From contig NZ_MLYR01000036.1 of assembly GCF_001866655.1 (NCBI RefSeq), forward strand, positions 16,147 through 80,146: a DNA stretch of 64,000 bases, given 5' to 3'. Each line of letters starts with the position of its first letter. Positions within the stretch are counted from its first letter, which is position 1. Below the pieces are notes generated by a model that was not told the DNA's origin, did not search any database, and saw nothing but the letters and a program-made list of their open reading frames with translations. The position numbers and the translations under genes were made by a program. Of the stretch, positions 44,840 through 52,990 are shown one piece after another. The DNA comes from Bacillus sp. MUM 116. Lineage in GTDB: Bacteria; Bacillota; Bacilli; Bacillales; Cytobacillaceae.

Positions 44840-45760
44840 ATGAAAAACTTGAAAAAATTTAGCCTTGTTACTATTCTAGCAGCGTTAATGGTAGTAATGG
44901 CTGCTTGTGGAAGTAATACACCTAAAGATAATCAAACGGCGAAAAATGATGGTGCAAAAACTGAACAAACAAAAGCACTTTCTGGATCTCTTGTAATTTC
45001 CGGTTCAACTGCATTACAGCCATTAGCTTCAGCAGCAGCTGAAGATTTTATGAATGAAAATTCAAAAGTAAGCATCCAAGTTAATGGTGGTGGATCTGGT
45101 ACTGGTTTATCACAAGTTGCTCAAGGTGCAGTTCAGATTGGTAACTCTGACCTTTTTGCTGAAGAAAAGGGAATGGATGGAAGCCAGTTAGTGGACCATA
45201 AAGTTGCTGTAGTTGGTATTACTGCTGCTGTTAATCCTAAAGTGGGTATTAAAGATATTAAAAAAGCTGATTTAATCAAAGTTTTCACTGGTAAAATCAC
45301 AAACTGGAAAGAACTTGGCGGTGCGGATCAAAAAATTACGCTTGTAAATCGTCCTGATTCTTCAGGTACTCGTGCGGTATTCAATAAATTAGCATTAGAT
45401 GGTGCAACACCTGCTGAAGGAATTACAGAAGATGCTTCAAATACAGTTAAAAAGATTATTAATGAAACCCCAGGAGCTATTGGATACCTTGCATTCTCAT
45501 ATTTAACTGATAACACAGTAACTCCACTATCAATCGATGGTGTATCACCAACTTCTGAAAATGTAACAACTGGTAAATTCCCAGTTTGGGCTTATGAGCA
45601 TGCTTATACTAAAGGTGAGCCAACTAGAGCAGCAAAAGCATTTCTTGACTACATGATGAGTGATGTAGTGCAAACTTCAATCGTAACACAACAAGGCTAC
45701 ATTCCAGTGACACAAATGAAAGTAGAACGCGATGCAAAAGGGAATGTAACGAATAAGTAA
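44840..45760 (+). CDS. Phosphate-binding lipoprotein PstS
   Basis: 306 residues. Lipobox MAACG (Cys23), then GSLVISGSTALQPLASAAAEDF, NGGGSGTGLSQVA (phosphate-binding loop), GNSD and RPDSSGTRAVF. It binds phosphate outside the membrane for Pst uptake. AGGGGG precedes the ATG. No pstC, pstA or pstB follows here, so this is an orphan copy or a split locus. Strong Pho box upstream and a long-stem terminator downstream. Confidence 0.93.
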   Translation: MKNLKKFSLVTILAALMVVMAACGSNTPKDNQTAKNDGAKTEQTKALSGSLVISGSTALQPLASAAAEDFMNENSKVSIQVNGGGSGTGLSQVAQGAVQIGNSDLFAEEKGMDGSQLVDHKVAVVGITAAVNPKVGIKDIKKADLIKVFTGKITNWKELGGADQKITLVNRPDSSGTRAVFNKLALDGATPAEGITEDASNTVKKIINETPGAIGYLAFSYLTDNTVTPLSIDGVSPTSENVTTGKFPVWAYEHAYTKGEPTRAAKAFLDYMMSDVVQTSIVTQQGYIPVTQMKVERDAKGNVTNK

Positions 45761-45819
45761 TCATAAAAAAGATAAATGCATCCAAGAGTGTAGATAAAAG
45801 GCATCCGAATAAGTGATAT

Positions 45820-45881
45820 GCTCCCGATAAAGTAGACAGATGAAATAATAAAAATCTGTTTTCTTTATCGGGGGCTTTTTC
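45820..45881 (+). terminator. Terminator of pstS
   Basis: Long stem GCTCCCGATAAAG / CTTTATCGGGGGC with inner AACAGAT-like pairing and five T. Confidence 0.75.
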
Positions 45882-45926
45882 TATGGATAAAAAGTGCTTT
45901 GTTAAAAAGTAAAATTTCAACATCTT

Positions 45927-45950
45927 CTAATTACAATATGTGCTAAATTC
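45927..45950 (+). promoter_or_regulatory. Ter-like Rtp-binding site upstream of rtp copy 1
   Basis: CTAA, five bases, ATATGTGCTAAATTC. The B. subtilis Ter consensus has CTAA, five bases, CTATGTACYAAAT and NTTC; two core positions differ. In B. subtilis a Ter pair upstream of rtp also autoregulates it. Promoter -10 TATAAT lies downstream at about 45991. Confidence 0.5.
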
Positions 45951-46035
45951 AAAGTCTCTAATATATATACGCCCGGACAATGTATGGTTTATAATCCAAA
46001 TAACACCACCAAACGGTTAGTAAGGAGGGTTTATT

Positions 46036-46378
46036 TTTGAAGATAATATAATAGAAGAAAAAGAGGTAAAACCACGGAACCGAGATAACTTTTTAATCAA
46101 GCAGTGTGCGTTTGTGAAGCTGTATTTGCTATCGTGAATTGAGCAGGGAAGACCATATGGGCAAGAAATGTTGGATGATTTTTATAAAACATTTAAAAAA
46201 CTTTAATTATAAGCCCAACCATTCTGAAGTTTACATAGGATTGCACGAGCTGCTGGAAGATGGAATAATAACAAGATCAAGGATTATAAAAGAGGGGTCT
46301 AAGCGCAAAGAGCTTAAAGTATATGAAATTGCTAATATGGATGAAGCTATTCGTCCCACAATCGGGCGCCATTCTTAA
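46036..46378 (+). pseudogene. Replication terminator protein (rtp), broken copy
   Basis: Near-copy of the gene at 47545, including 70 bp of 5' flank (CGCCCGGACAA, TTTATAATCCAA, AACACCACC, AAGGAGGGTTTA). Lesions: the TTG start is changed, TGG is TGA at about 46136, one extra A in the AAAAAA run at about 46195 shifts the frame, and the last about 30 codons are replaced by sequence with GGGCGCC. The helix KPNHSEVYIGLHELLEDGIITRSRIIKEGSKRKEL is still readable. Confidence 0.8.
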
Positions 46379-46502
46379 GGATTGGCGATCATTTTACAAG
46401 TTAGTGCCTTATAGTTGAATTGAATATTTTTTCAATTTTACTTTATAGATAATTAATGGATGATATAATAAGGTCAAGAATAGTTGGACAGGGGAGAAAT
46501 TT

Positions 46503-46742
46503 GTGGAAGAAATCTTAAAACAAATTTTGAATGAACTAAAAGAAATGCGCGTAGACATAAATGAATTGAAACAAGGACAGAAAAGACTGGAAGTTGGTCA
46601 AGAAAAATTACAAAAGAATCTTGTCGATAGTTTAGGATTATACACAGATAAAATTGTTGATCATATCGATGATAAAACTGAAGTATTAAACAAAAGAGTC
46701 TACAAAGTAGAAACAGAGATTGAACGATTGAGCAGACAGTAA
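46503..46742 (+). CDS. Small coiled-coil protein, 79 residues
   Basis: GTG start with AGGGGAGAAA upstream and a TATAAT-like box at about 46472. The product is almost all heptad-type helix (EEILKQILNELKEMRVDINE, QKRLEVGQEKLQKNL, NKRVYKVETEIERLS). Similar small coiled-coil proteins are common in Bacillus, sometimes near mobile genes; no function is assigned. A terminator overlaps its stop. Confidence 0.65.
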   Translation: MEEILKQILNELKEMRVDINELKQGQKRLEVGQEKLQKNLVDSLGLYTDKIVDHIDDKTEVLNKRVYKVETEIERLSRQ

Positions 46743-46770
46743 GAAATCATACAGGTCTTACTGTCTTTTA
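46733..46770 (+). terminator. Terminator overlapping the stop codon
   Basis: Perfect 11-bp stem AGACAGTAAGA / TCTTACTGTCT followed by TTTTAG. Confidence 0.75.
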
Positions 46771-47154
46771 GTTTATATCTTAAAAACTAACCGGGAAATC
46801 TAAGTGTTATTCCACAGGCGTTTAAACGAACAGCGAAAGCTATCATCAAGACATTTTCTATAGGTATTTGAGGAGCAGATAATGCAATCAATGCTTTGAA
46901 AGCTTCTTCTTCACAAGATTATCAATATGTAAAGGTTCCAGTGAAACAGCAATATTATAGGATATTCATTTGAGATAGTGTAAAGAAAATGGAATGAAGA
47001 TACATATAAAATATATATAAAAATACATCTGCTTTTTTCACAAAAGGAGAACATAAAATCAAAGATGCCCCTATCTAAAAAGGATAGATTGGGCTTCCTT
47101 GCTTCATAAAAATTTTAAAAATATTTATGTTTATATCCTATTTACATACAACAA
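46771..47154. other. Intergenic between coiled-coil and IDEAL genes
   Basis: A start-less frame at about 46868-46972 (ADNAINALKASSSQ) looks like a decayed tail but is not recognised. GCCCCTATCT / ATAGATTGGGC near 47067-47094 forms an imperfect hairpin. Nothing else. Confidence 0.4.
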
Positions 47155-47322
47155 TTAAGAAATCTTCTTTAATTCTTCTGTTAATCGTAGGAATTCGATT
47201 TTGTTTTTGTCTCGTAAGGATTGGTCAATTTTCTGTTGAATTTTCTCTTTTTGGAAATCAAGTAGAGCCTTGTCTAACACCATTTCAACACATATGTTTT
47301 TCAATGCATCAATATATAACAT
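47155..47322 (-). CDS. IDEAL-domain protein, 55 residues, perhaps truncated
   Basis: The minus strand reads MLYIDALKNICVEMVLDKAL, KEKIQQKIDQSLRDKNKIEF, then LRLTEELKKIS and stop. The pattern (E)-x-VLDKAL and KIDQSLRDKNKxEFLRL is the IDEAL domain found at the end of YpiB and in small Bacillus proteins. No ribosome binding site precedes the ATG, so it may be a tail of a longer lost gene. Confidence 0.5.
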   Translation of the reverse strand: MLYIDALKNICVEMVLDKALLDFQKEKIQQKIDQSLRDKNKIEFLRLTEELKKIS

Positions 47323-47544
47323 ATTTTATATGTCATTGACAACATCATGATGGTTATTAACTTATAAAACCTTATAGATAACATCTCTGAGCTGAATCTA
47401 ATACAAACTGGGGCCTTAGTTATACTAAAAATTTGTTAATTTCAAAATATTTTAAATTCAAATAGTTTATTATATATACGCCCGGACAAAGAATCGTTTA
47501 TAATCCAAGTAACACCACCAATTGGTCAGCAAGGAGGGTTTATT

Positions 47545-47937
47545 TTGGAGGATAATAAAATAATAGAAAAAGAGGTAAAACCACGGAACCGAGATAACTT
47601 TTTAATCAAGCAGCGTGCATTTGTGAAGCTGTATTTGCTGTCGTGGATTGAGCAGGGGAGACCATACGGCCAAGAAATGTTGGATGATTTTTATAAAACC
47701 TTTAAACACTTCAATTATAAGCCCAACCATTCTGAAGTTTACAAAGGTTTGCACGAGCTGTTAGATGATGGAATCATCTCAAGGGCCCGGATTATAAAAG
47801 AGGGGTCTAAGAGAAAAGAGCTTAAGGTATATGAAATTGCCAATAAGGATGAGGCTAGGCGTTATAAGAAGCAAGTGAAAGAAGATTTAGACCGCAGCAT
47901 AGGCCTTTTAAATAAGGCGGTTCGAGATAATTTTTAA
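47545..47937 (+). CDS. Replication terminator protein Rtp
   Basis: 130 residues; TTG start with AAGGAGGG seven bases upstream. It matches B. subtilis Rtp along its length: FLIKQRAFVKLYLL, RPYGQEMLDDFYKTF, the recognition helix region NYKPNHSEVYKGLHELLDDGII and the C-terminal dimer helix KEDLDRSIGLLNKAVRDNF. Rtp dimers bind Ter sites and stop the replicative helicase from one side. Its presence next to xerS and a dif-like site argues that this is the terminus. The 5' flank is shared with a broken copy at 46036. Confidence 0.92.
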   Translation: MEDNKIIEKEVKPRNRDNFLIKQRAFVKLYLLSWIEQGRPYGQEMLDDFYKTFKHFNYKPNHSEVYKGLHELLDDGIISRARIIKEGSKRKELKVYEIANKDEARRYKKQVKEDLDRSIGLLNKAVRDNF

Positions 47938-48144
47938 ATGAGCAAAGCAATATAGTTACTTAGAACAATATATAACGGGAAGAAGATAAAATTTAATATA
48001 CAAAAATTTCAGTTCATAATAGAAGGTCTCCTGCTGCAGAGTAGGAGATTTTTAATTTAAATATTCGGGAATTACAAAATTACGTAAAATATAAATTTGA
48101 CGAACTAATTTATATAAGGTAAAATATAGAAGTGAGGTGTTTTT

Positions 48145-49224
48145 ATGGTAAATCCAGCAAAACAACAAAATTTTCAAAAACTACAATCTTTACTGAATGA
48201 GTTCCCTTGGTATGTTGAGGAATACATCAATCATAAACTTAGGAAACTTTCGACTGCATCTTTGTTTAATTACTGTCATGATTATAAAATTTTCTTTAAT
48301 TGGATGATCAGTGAACAGCTTTGGAACGGCAATATCAAAGACATCCCTTTAGAACGGCTTGAACGGCTGACAGTACTTGAAGTTGAAGGATTCTTAAACT
48401 TTTTGCATTATGAGTTAAATAATAAAGAATTAACGGTCAACCGTAAGTTATCTGCATTAAAATCACTATTTAATTACCTGCAAAACATCGCGGAAACACC
48501 TGATTTGCAGTCGTATATCAATCGTAATGTCATGGCAAAAATCGAATTCAATGAGGTTAAAGAAACAATGGAAACGCGGGCAAATAAAATGGAAGGAAAA
48601 ATTTTGCTCGGTGATGAATATGAACAGTTTCGGCTGTTTGTTGCCCATCAATTCGGAGAAATGAATAAAGATAATAAGAAAATCTACAATTTTTACAAAA
48701 TGAATCAACAGCGCGATACCGCAATCATTTCGTTGATTTTAGGATCTGGCCTTCGTCTTTCTGAGCTGGTAGGATTGGACCTCGATGATATTGACTTCAG
48801 CAAATATTCTGCACGAGTTATCCGAAAAGGCAATAAGGAACAATTTGTGTTTTTCAGCCAGGTGGCGATGGCTGATCTGCAGGAATATCTTGCTGTGAGA
48901 GCGGATAAATATCAGGTGGATAAAACAAATAAAGCTTTATTTATCTCAGCACCGATGGGCCCAAAAGGAAAAACAAGAAGACTTACCGCCAGGGCTGTTG
49001 AAAAACTGGTTGAAAAATATGCTGTGGCATTTGGTAAACCATCATTATCGGTACATAAATTACGGCATTCGTTTGCAACCAGGTATCATTCCGAAATTAA
49101 CGATGTGCCGAAATTGCGCAGACAATTGGGCCATTCATCGATTCAAACGACGATGATATATACTCATATTCGAAATGAAGATTTAAAAAGTGCTGTTGAT
49201 AAGATGGATATGCCGAAAGACTAG
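48145..49224 (+). CDS. Tyrosine recombinase XerS-type
   Basis: 359 residues, ATG after GAGGTG. N-terminal SAM-like core-binding domain (STASLFNYCHDYKIFFNWM), C-terminal catalytic domain with Arg in GSGLRLSELVG, HKLRHSFATR (His and second Arg), LGHSSIQTTMIYTH (His and nucleophilic Tyr). Length and sequence fit XerS, the single-recombinase system that resolves chromosome dimers at dif in streptococci; Bacillus normally uses CodV/RipX, so its role here is open. It directly precedes a dif-like site at 49274. Single gene with its own terminator. Confidence 0.85.
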   Translation: MVNPAKQQNFQKLQSLLNEFPWYVEEYINHKLRKLSTASLFNYCHDYKIFFNWMISEQLWNGNIKDIPLERLERLTVLEVEGFLNFLHYELNNKELTVNRKLSALKSLFNYLQNIAETPDLQSYINRNVMAKIEFNEVKETMETRANKMEGKILLGDEYEQFRLFVAHQFGEMNKDNKKIYNFYKMNQQRDTAIISLILGSGLRLSELVGLDLDDIDFSKYSARVIRKGNKEQFVFFSQVAMADLQEYLAVRADKYQVDKTNKALFISAPMGPKGKTRRLTARAVEKLVEKYAVAFGKPSLSVHKLRHSFATRYHSEINDVPKLRRQLGHSSIQTTMIYTHIRNEDLKSAVDKMDMPKD

Positions 49225-49231
49225 AATGATT

Positions 49232-49260
49232 AGCTGTTACTGAAAATGGGTAACAGCTTT
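49232..49260 (+). terminator. Terminator of xerS
   Basis: AGCTGTTAC / GTAACAGCT stem followed by TTTTTAATTTT. Confidence 0.85.
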
Positions 49261-49273
49261 TTAATTTTATATC

Positions 49274-49300
49274 AGTTTACATAATATCGTTATAGTTAAT
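49274..49300 (-). other. Candidate dif site
   Basis: On the minus strand the arm TTATGTAAACT is identical to the XerD arm of B. subtilis dif. The other arm, ATTAACTATAA, matches ACTTCCTATAA-type XerC arms at eight of eleven positions. The spacer is five bases (CGATA) instead of six. It is 50 bp after xerS, in the gap where gene direction flips. Confidence 0.55.
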
Positions 49301-49323
49301 AAAAACTTTAAAGTTATATTCTA

Positions 49324-49357
<34 letters not shown>

Positions 49358-49374
49358 ATAAGAAAATTTTCTAA

Positions 49375-49808
49375 TTATTTTCTTCGATTCAAGTTTAAAT
49401 GTATTCTTGGATTCTTTTCCACTAATATTTTGCAAAAATTCTCTTCATTTTCTGGTGATATTAAAACAAATCCCCATTTTCCATAAGTAATTTCAAATCG
49501 ATCCATTGATAATGCTGGGCTTGATAATGGATTTCTAGTTCTTTTTATGGATTTAATCTGCGATATTTCCACTTTTGAACGGATCGGCCCTGCTACAATT
49601 CTAAGAATCTCTTCCCCTATCTCATAATAAGTTCCAAACCACATCCAAAGCATAAAAATGGAAGTCGCCCCCATAATCAATACTGCAACAATGAATTCTC
49701 TCGTCTCCTTTGATCCATCGGGTAAAAAAATAATACATATCCCATAAATAATACGGATCCCCAAATAATTGCACCTAAAATTGGTCCTTTTTTCGAGTGA
49801 AATTTCAT
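49375..49808 (-). pseudogene. PH-domain (YyaB-like) membrane protein, frameshifted in a T7 run
   Basis: The natural start is ATG at 49808 with GGGAGG before it, reading MKFHSKKGPILGAIIWGSVLF, a membrane helix. At the T7 run (49724-49730) one T is lacking, so the frame breaks; the downstream frame continues LPDGSKETREFIVAVLIMG, a second helix, then a bacterial PH domain (WFGTYYEIGEEILRIVAGP, KVEISQIKSIKRTRNP, MDRFEITYG). With eight T the protein is whole at about 144 residues. Likely intact in the organism if this is a read error. Confidence 0.65.
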
Positions 49809-49899
49809 TGGTATTCCTCCCTTGCATGACTCCAGTTCATTTTGGTTAAATCAAAGACTTTATTAATAACTTATACGAACTATAATACTTAAAAGTTAC

Positions 49900-49929
49900 A
49901 AAAAAGCGCCTACCTATAAGCGCTTTTTT
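49900..49929. terminator. Bidirectional terminator
   Basis: AAAAAAGCGC / GCGCTTTTTT around a ten-base loop; downstream of the minus-strand M20 gene. Confidence 0.8.
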
Positions 49930-49966
49930 GAATAAAATATTCTTTATAACCTATTTATATTAAATT

Positions 49967-51160
49967 CTAATTGTTCGAATCATTATTTAACCAATTTATG
50001 GCTGTGTGAACAACAGCAGCAACTCCCAATGGAATAACTCCTTCGTCCAATACGACATTCGGATTGTGGAGCGGATAATTTTTATTTCCCAGTCCCTTGG
50101 CGCCAGCCCACATGAACATTGTTGGCACAAGATTGCTGATATAGGAGAAATCTTCTGTACCGGCCAGTGGCTCGTTGTTGACCTCTAAATTATTATCTCC
50201 TATAACTTCTTTTACAAATGGTGCCATTTGGTCACACAATTCTTTATTATTAAATAATGAAGGAGTTGAGACTGATTCAAGGCTGTAGGTCCCCCTCATC
50301 AATTTAACGGTAGCATCAATTATTTCCTGGACTCTTTTGAATAGATAGTTCCTTACATCAGGATTAAATGTTCGTAAAGTTGCATCTAGGTGCGCTGTAT
50401 CAGGAATAATATTGGCAGCAGTACCACCTCCCATCTTCCCGATAACAAGAACTGCCATTTCTCTTGGGTCTACTTCTTTACCAACTAAACTATTTAATTG
50501 CGTGTAGATAGCATTGATAATCATTAATGGATCAATGGCTTTTTGGGGTTCAGAACTGTGCCCGCCTTTTCCCTGTACTTTTACGAAAAAGCCATCCAAT
50601 GATGAAGCAGCAATCCCGGGTTTATATCCAAATTTCCCCACATCTAAGCCTGGGTCAACATGCAAAGCCAGTGCTGCATCTACATTTGGATATTCTAAAA
50701 GGCCGTTCGCCACCATATCCTTTGCTCCTGCGCCAATTTCCTCTGCAGGTTGAAACATGATTTTAACGGTACCGTTAATGTAATGTTCCCTTTCTTTTAA
50801 AAGCTTTGCCGCACCGAGCATGAAGGTTGTATGAATATCGTGTCCGCAGGCATGCATATTTTCATTAGACGACTTAAACGGCAAATCAGTATTTTCTTTT
50901 ATCGGCAAGGCATCCATGTCGCCTCTTAATAAAAGAGTTCTCCCCTTTCCATTGCCAATCGTTACAACTAGCCCGGCTTTTCCTACTTTTTGAGGCTCCA
51001 ATCCCATACTTTTCAATGCATTTTCCACATAGGCAACCGTTTTTGGCAAGTCAAACCCGAGTTCAGGATTTTGATGGAGATACCTGCGGTGATTGATTAG
51101 TTCCATTTTAATTTCTTCTGTACGTGATAAAGTAATATTTTTCCTCAAAGTGCTTTTCAT
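49967..51160 (-). CDS. M20D-family amidohydrolase (N-acyl-amino-acid type)
   Basis: 397 residues. HQNPELGFDL, the metal/catalytic segments LLLRGDMDALP, MHACGHDIHT (Cys and His ligands), QPAEEIGAGA (catalytic Glu pair), and PLHNPNV near the end are standard for M20D peptidases such as aminoacylase, IAA-amino-acid hydrolase and AbgB. It removes an acyl or benzoyl group from an amino acid in the cytosol. It is the second gene behind an MFS transporter and a sigma-54 promoter, suggesting uptake and hydrolysis of an acylated amino acid. Confidence 0.9.
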   Translation of the reverse strand: MKSTLRKNITLSRTEEIKMELINHRRYLHQNPELGFDLPKTVAYVENALKSMGLEPQKVGKAGLVVTIGNGKGRTLLLRGDMDALPIKENTDLPFKSSNENMHACGHDIHTTFMLGAAKLLKEREHYINGTVKIMFQPAEEIGAGAKDMVANGLLEYPNVDAALALHVDPGLDVGKFGYKPGIAASSLDGFFVKVQGKGGHSSEPQKAIDPLMIINAIYTQLNSLVGKEVDPREMAVLVIGKMGGGTAANIIPDTAHLDATLRTFNPDVRNYLFKRVQEIIDATVKLMRGTYSLESVSTPSLFNNKELCDQMAPFVKEVIGDNNLEVNNEPLAGTEDFSYISNLVPTMFMWAGAKGLGNKNYPLHNPNVVLDEGVIPLGVAAVVHTAINWLNNDSNN

Positions 51161-51185
51161 AGGGAATACCCCTTTCCTTTATTTA

Positions 51186-52454
51186 TTAAATAAATTCAGC
51201 TGTACCATCATTTAATGATTTTGTGGCAACTTTCGGCTTCGTTTTAATGGCTAGGAAAAATAATGTAAATTGTACAAATGTAAGCGCTATTAAGGAATTC
51301 AGCAGTAATGCATATGAATGGTGAATATTATATATTGCACCTGACACTATAGGAGTTAAGGCTGCACCTAAAGAAATAAAAATTGCTATAACTCCATATT
51401 TGGCAGCAAACTCTTTCTCACCAAAAAGTGCTCCTGTCATATAGGCAGGTGTAACAGTTACAGCTGTCGAACCTATTCCTGAAAAAATCGTATAAAAAAT
51501 AGCAGGCAGGACTATATTTGCTTTCATCAAAAATATGAAACTTACCAGACTTCCTGCAGAAATGATAAATAATGTTGTAATTAATCCAAGTTTATCAAAA
51601 AATCTGCCTACAAGTAATTTCCCGATAATTACCATCGCTGATCCTAATGATAATAGCAATGCTGCTGTTTTGGCCGTTGTACCTATTCCAGCTAAATATG
51701 GAGCTAAATTTATCAACATCGCATTTACAACAACTCCGCCAACTAGGATTGCTAAACAAAGAGCCCAAAACGATATGGATTTTATTGCTTCACCTTGGGA
51801 AGTACCTGATAATTCCTTTATTTCAGTACTGTTTATAGAAATTGTTCCACCAAGTGGCGATAGGCCTTTATCTTTGGGATTTAATTTTATTACAATAACT
51901 GCCACTGGAATTAATACTACACCTATTAAAATTCCTAATACAAGATAGGCCGTTCTCCATCCGTAAGCTGTAATGATCCAGTTTACTAAAGGGCTAAGGA
52001 TTACACCGCCGAAGCCGCTCCCTGATAATGCAATACCTAAACATAAACCACGCTTTTCATTAAACCAATTTGTGATAAGAACCGAGGCAGGAATCATTGC
52101 TCCACCAGCCAGCCCTGCACCCATTAGGATTGCAAATAGGTAAAAATGAATGAGTTTTGTTGAAAATGAAAAACCAATAAATGCAATAGCTGCTATCAAT
52201 ATAAATAGAGTTAAATATACTCTTACATCCATCCTTTTCATTAATTTTCCAGCAAATGGTCCTACTGCCATACTAGCAAGTGCCATGATGGTGAAATATA
52301 ACATAAATTGTGATGAACTGAATTTTAATTCTTTCGTAACTGGTAGAATAAACAATGAAACCAAGTTAGCGATTGGAGCATAAATTAAAGTCATAATTAA
52401 AAAGGCTGCTACAACAATCCACCACCCGTAAAAAATCTTTCCCTTTTTGTCCAT
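51186..52454 (-). CDS. MFS transporter, oxalate/formate antiporter-like (OFA)
   Basis: 422 residues, 12 membrane segments. FYGWWIVVAAFLIMTL at the start and FNEKRGLCLGIALSGSGFGG after helix 4 are OFA-type features. AAAGGGATGGGATG precedes the ATG. It would import or exchange an organic anion, here perhaps the substrate of the M20 hydrolase 25 bp downstream. Transcribed from the sigma-54 promoter at 52516-52532. Confidence 0.88.
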   Translation of the reverse strand: MDKKGKIFYGWWIVVAAFLIMTLIYAPIANLVSLFILPVTKELKFSSSQFMLYFTIMALASMAVGPFAGKLMKRMDVRVYLTLFILIAAIAFIGFSFSTKLIHFYLFAILMGAGLAGGAMIPASVLITNWFNEKRGLCLGIALSGSGFGGVILSPLVNWIITAYGWRTAYLVLGILIGVVLIPVAVIVIKLNPKDKGLSPLGGTISINSTEIKELSGTSQGEAIKSISFWALCLAILVGGVVVNAMLINLAPYLAGIGTTAKTAALLLSLGSAMVIIGKLLVGRFFDKLGLITTLFIISAGSLVSFIFLMKANIVLPAIFYTIFSGIGSTAVTVTPAYMTGALFGEKEFAAKYGVIAIFISLGAALTPIVSGAIYNIHHSYALLLNSLIALTFVQFTLFFLAIKTKPKVATKSLNDGTAEFI

Positions 52455-52515
52455 ATCATCCCATCCCTTTTAAAAATTTTAAAAACAAAGAATTTGCTTC
52501 CTCGGTTTTAGATAT

Positions 52516-52532
52516 TGCAATAATTATGCCAA
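52516..52532 (-). promoter_or_regulatory. Sigma-54 (-24/-12) promoter, minus strand
   Basis: TTGGCAT, four bases (AATT), ATTGCA on the minus strand: TGGCAT-N5-TTGCA with correct GG and GC spacing. About 60 bp upstream of the MFS start. A sigma-54 activator remnant lies a further 160 bp upstream. Confidence 0.8.
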
Positions 52533-52693
52533 TTTTTTTAATTTTTGTTGTAAACGTTCTCCTGCATTGTTAAAACCTTTTATTCTCGGGAAAATCATTC
52601 ACTTAATTCCCGAAGATTTAGCAAATTTAAAACGATTGGTATTTCAAAACGAATAGGTCTCTGTAAAATATTTTTGTTTTATTGTAAAAATTT

Positions 52694-52903
52694 TTACGAT
52701 ATTGTATGGATCCCAAAAAGAAAAAAACAGTGAAATTTCAAATGAAATTCACTGTAAAAAATATGGTTTTTATCAAGTCTATACTTGTCCATTTTGTATT
52801 TTAAAAGTTGTTTGGAAATACCGAACCGCTTGGCTGCTTCTGTGATTTTTCCATTCAGAATCGTTAATTCCCTTGAAATGATCTCCCCTGTTAACATAAA
52901 CAT
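52694..52903 (-). pseudogene. Sigma-54 activator remnant, Fis-type helix-turn-helix only
   Basis: The 69-residue frame has TGEIISRELTILNGKITEAA, then KRFGISKQLLKYKMDKYRL, the C-terminal DNA-binding domain of RocR/NtrC-type activators, followed by a nonspecific tail. The AAA+ and sensor domains are absent upstream. It probably is what remains of the cognate activator for the promoter at 52516. Confidence 0.65.
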
Positions 52904-52938
52904 AATTTTAGCAAATTGATTTTAACGAAACAAAAAAA

Positions 52939-52968
52939 ATACTCTTACCACATGTGTGGAAGAGTATT
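52939..52968 (-). terminator. Terminator of the ABC exporter operon
   Basis: AATACTCTT-CCACA / TGTGG-AAGAGTATT stem, followed on the minus strand by eight T. Confidence 0.85.
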
Positions 52969-52990
52969 TTGAACATTGTAAGCATTAATT

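Noticed and set aside
47127..47339. 70-codon plus-strand frame
   Set aside because: It is the antisense of an IDEAL-domain segment, which reads far better on the minus strand.
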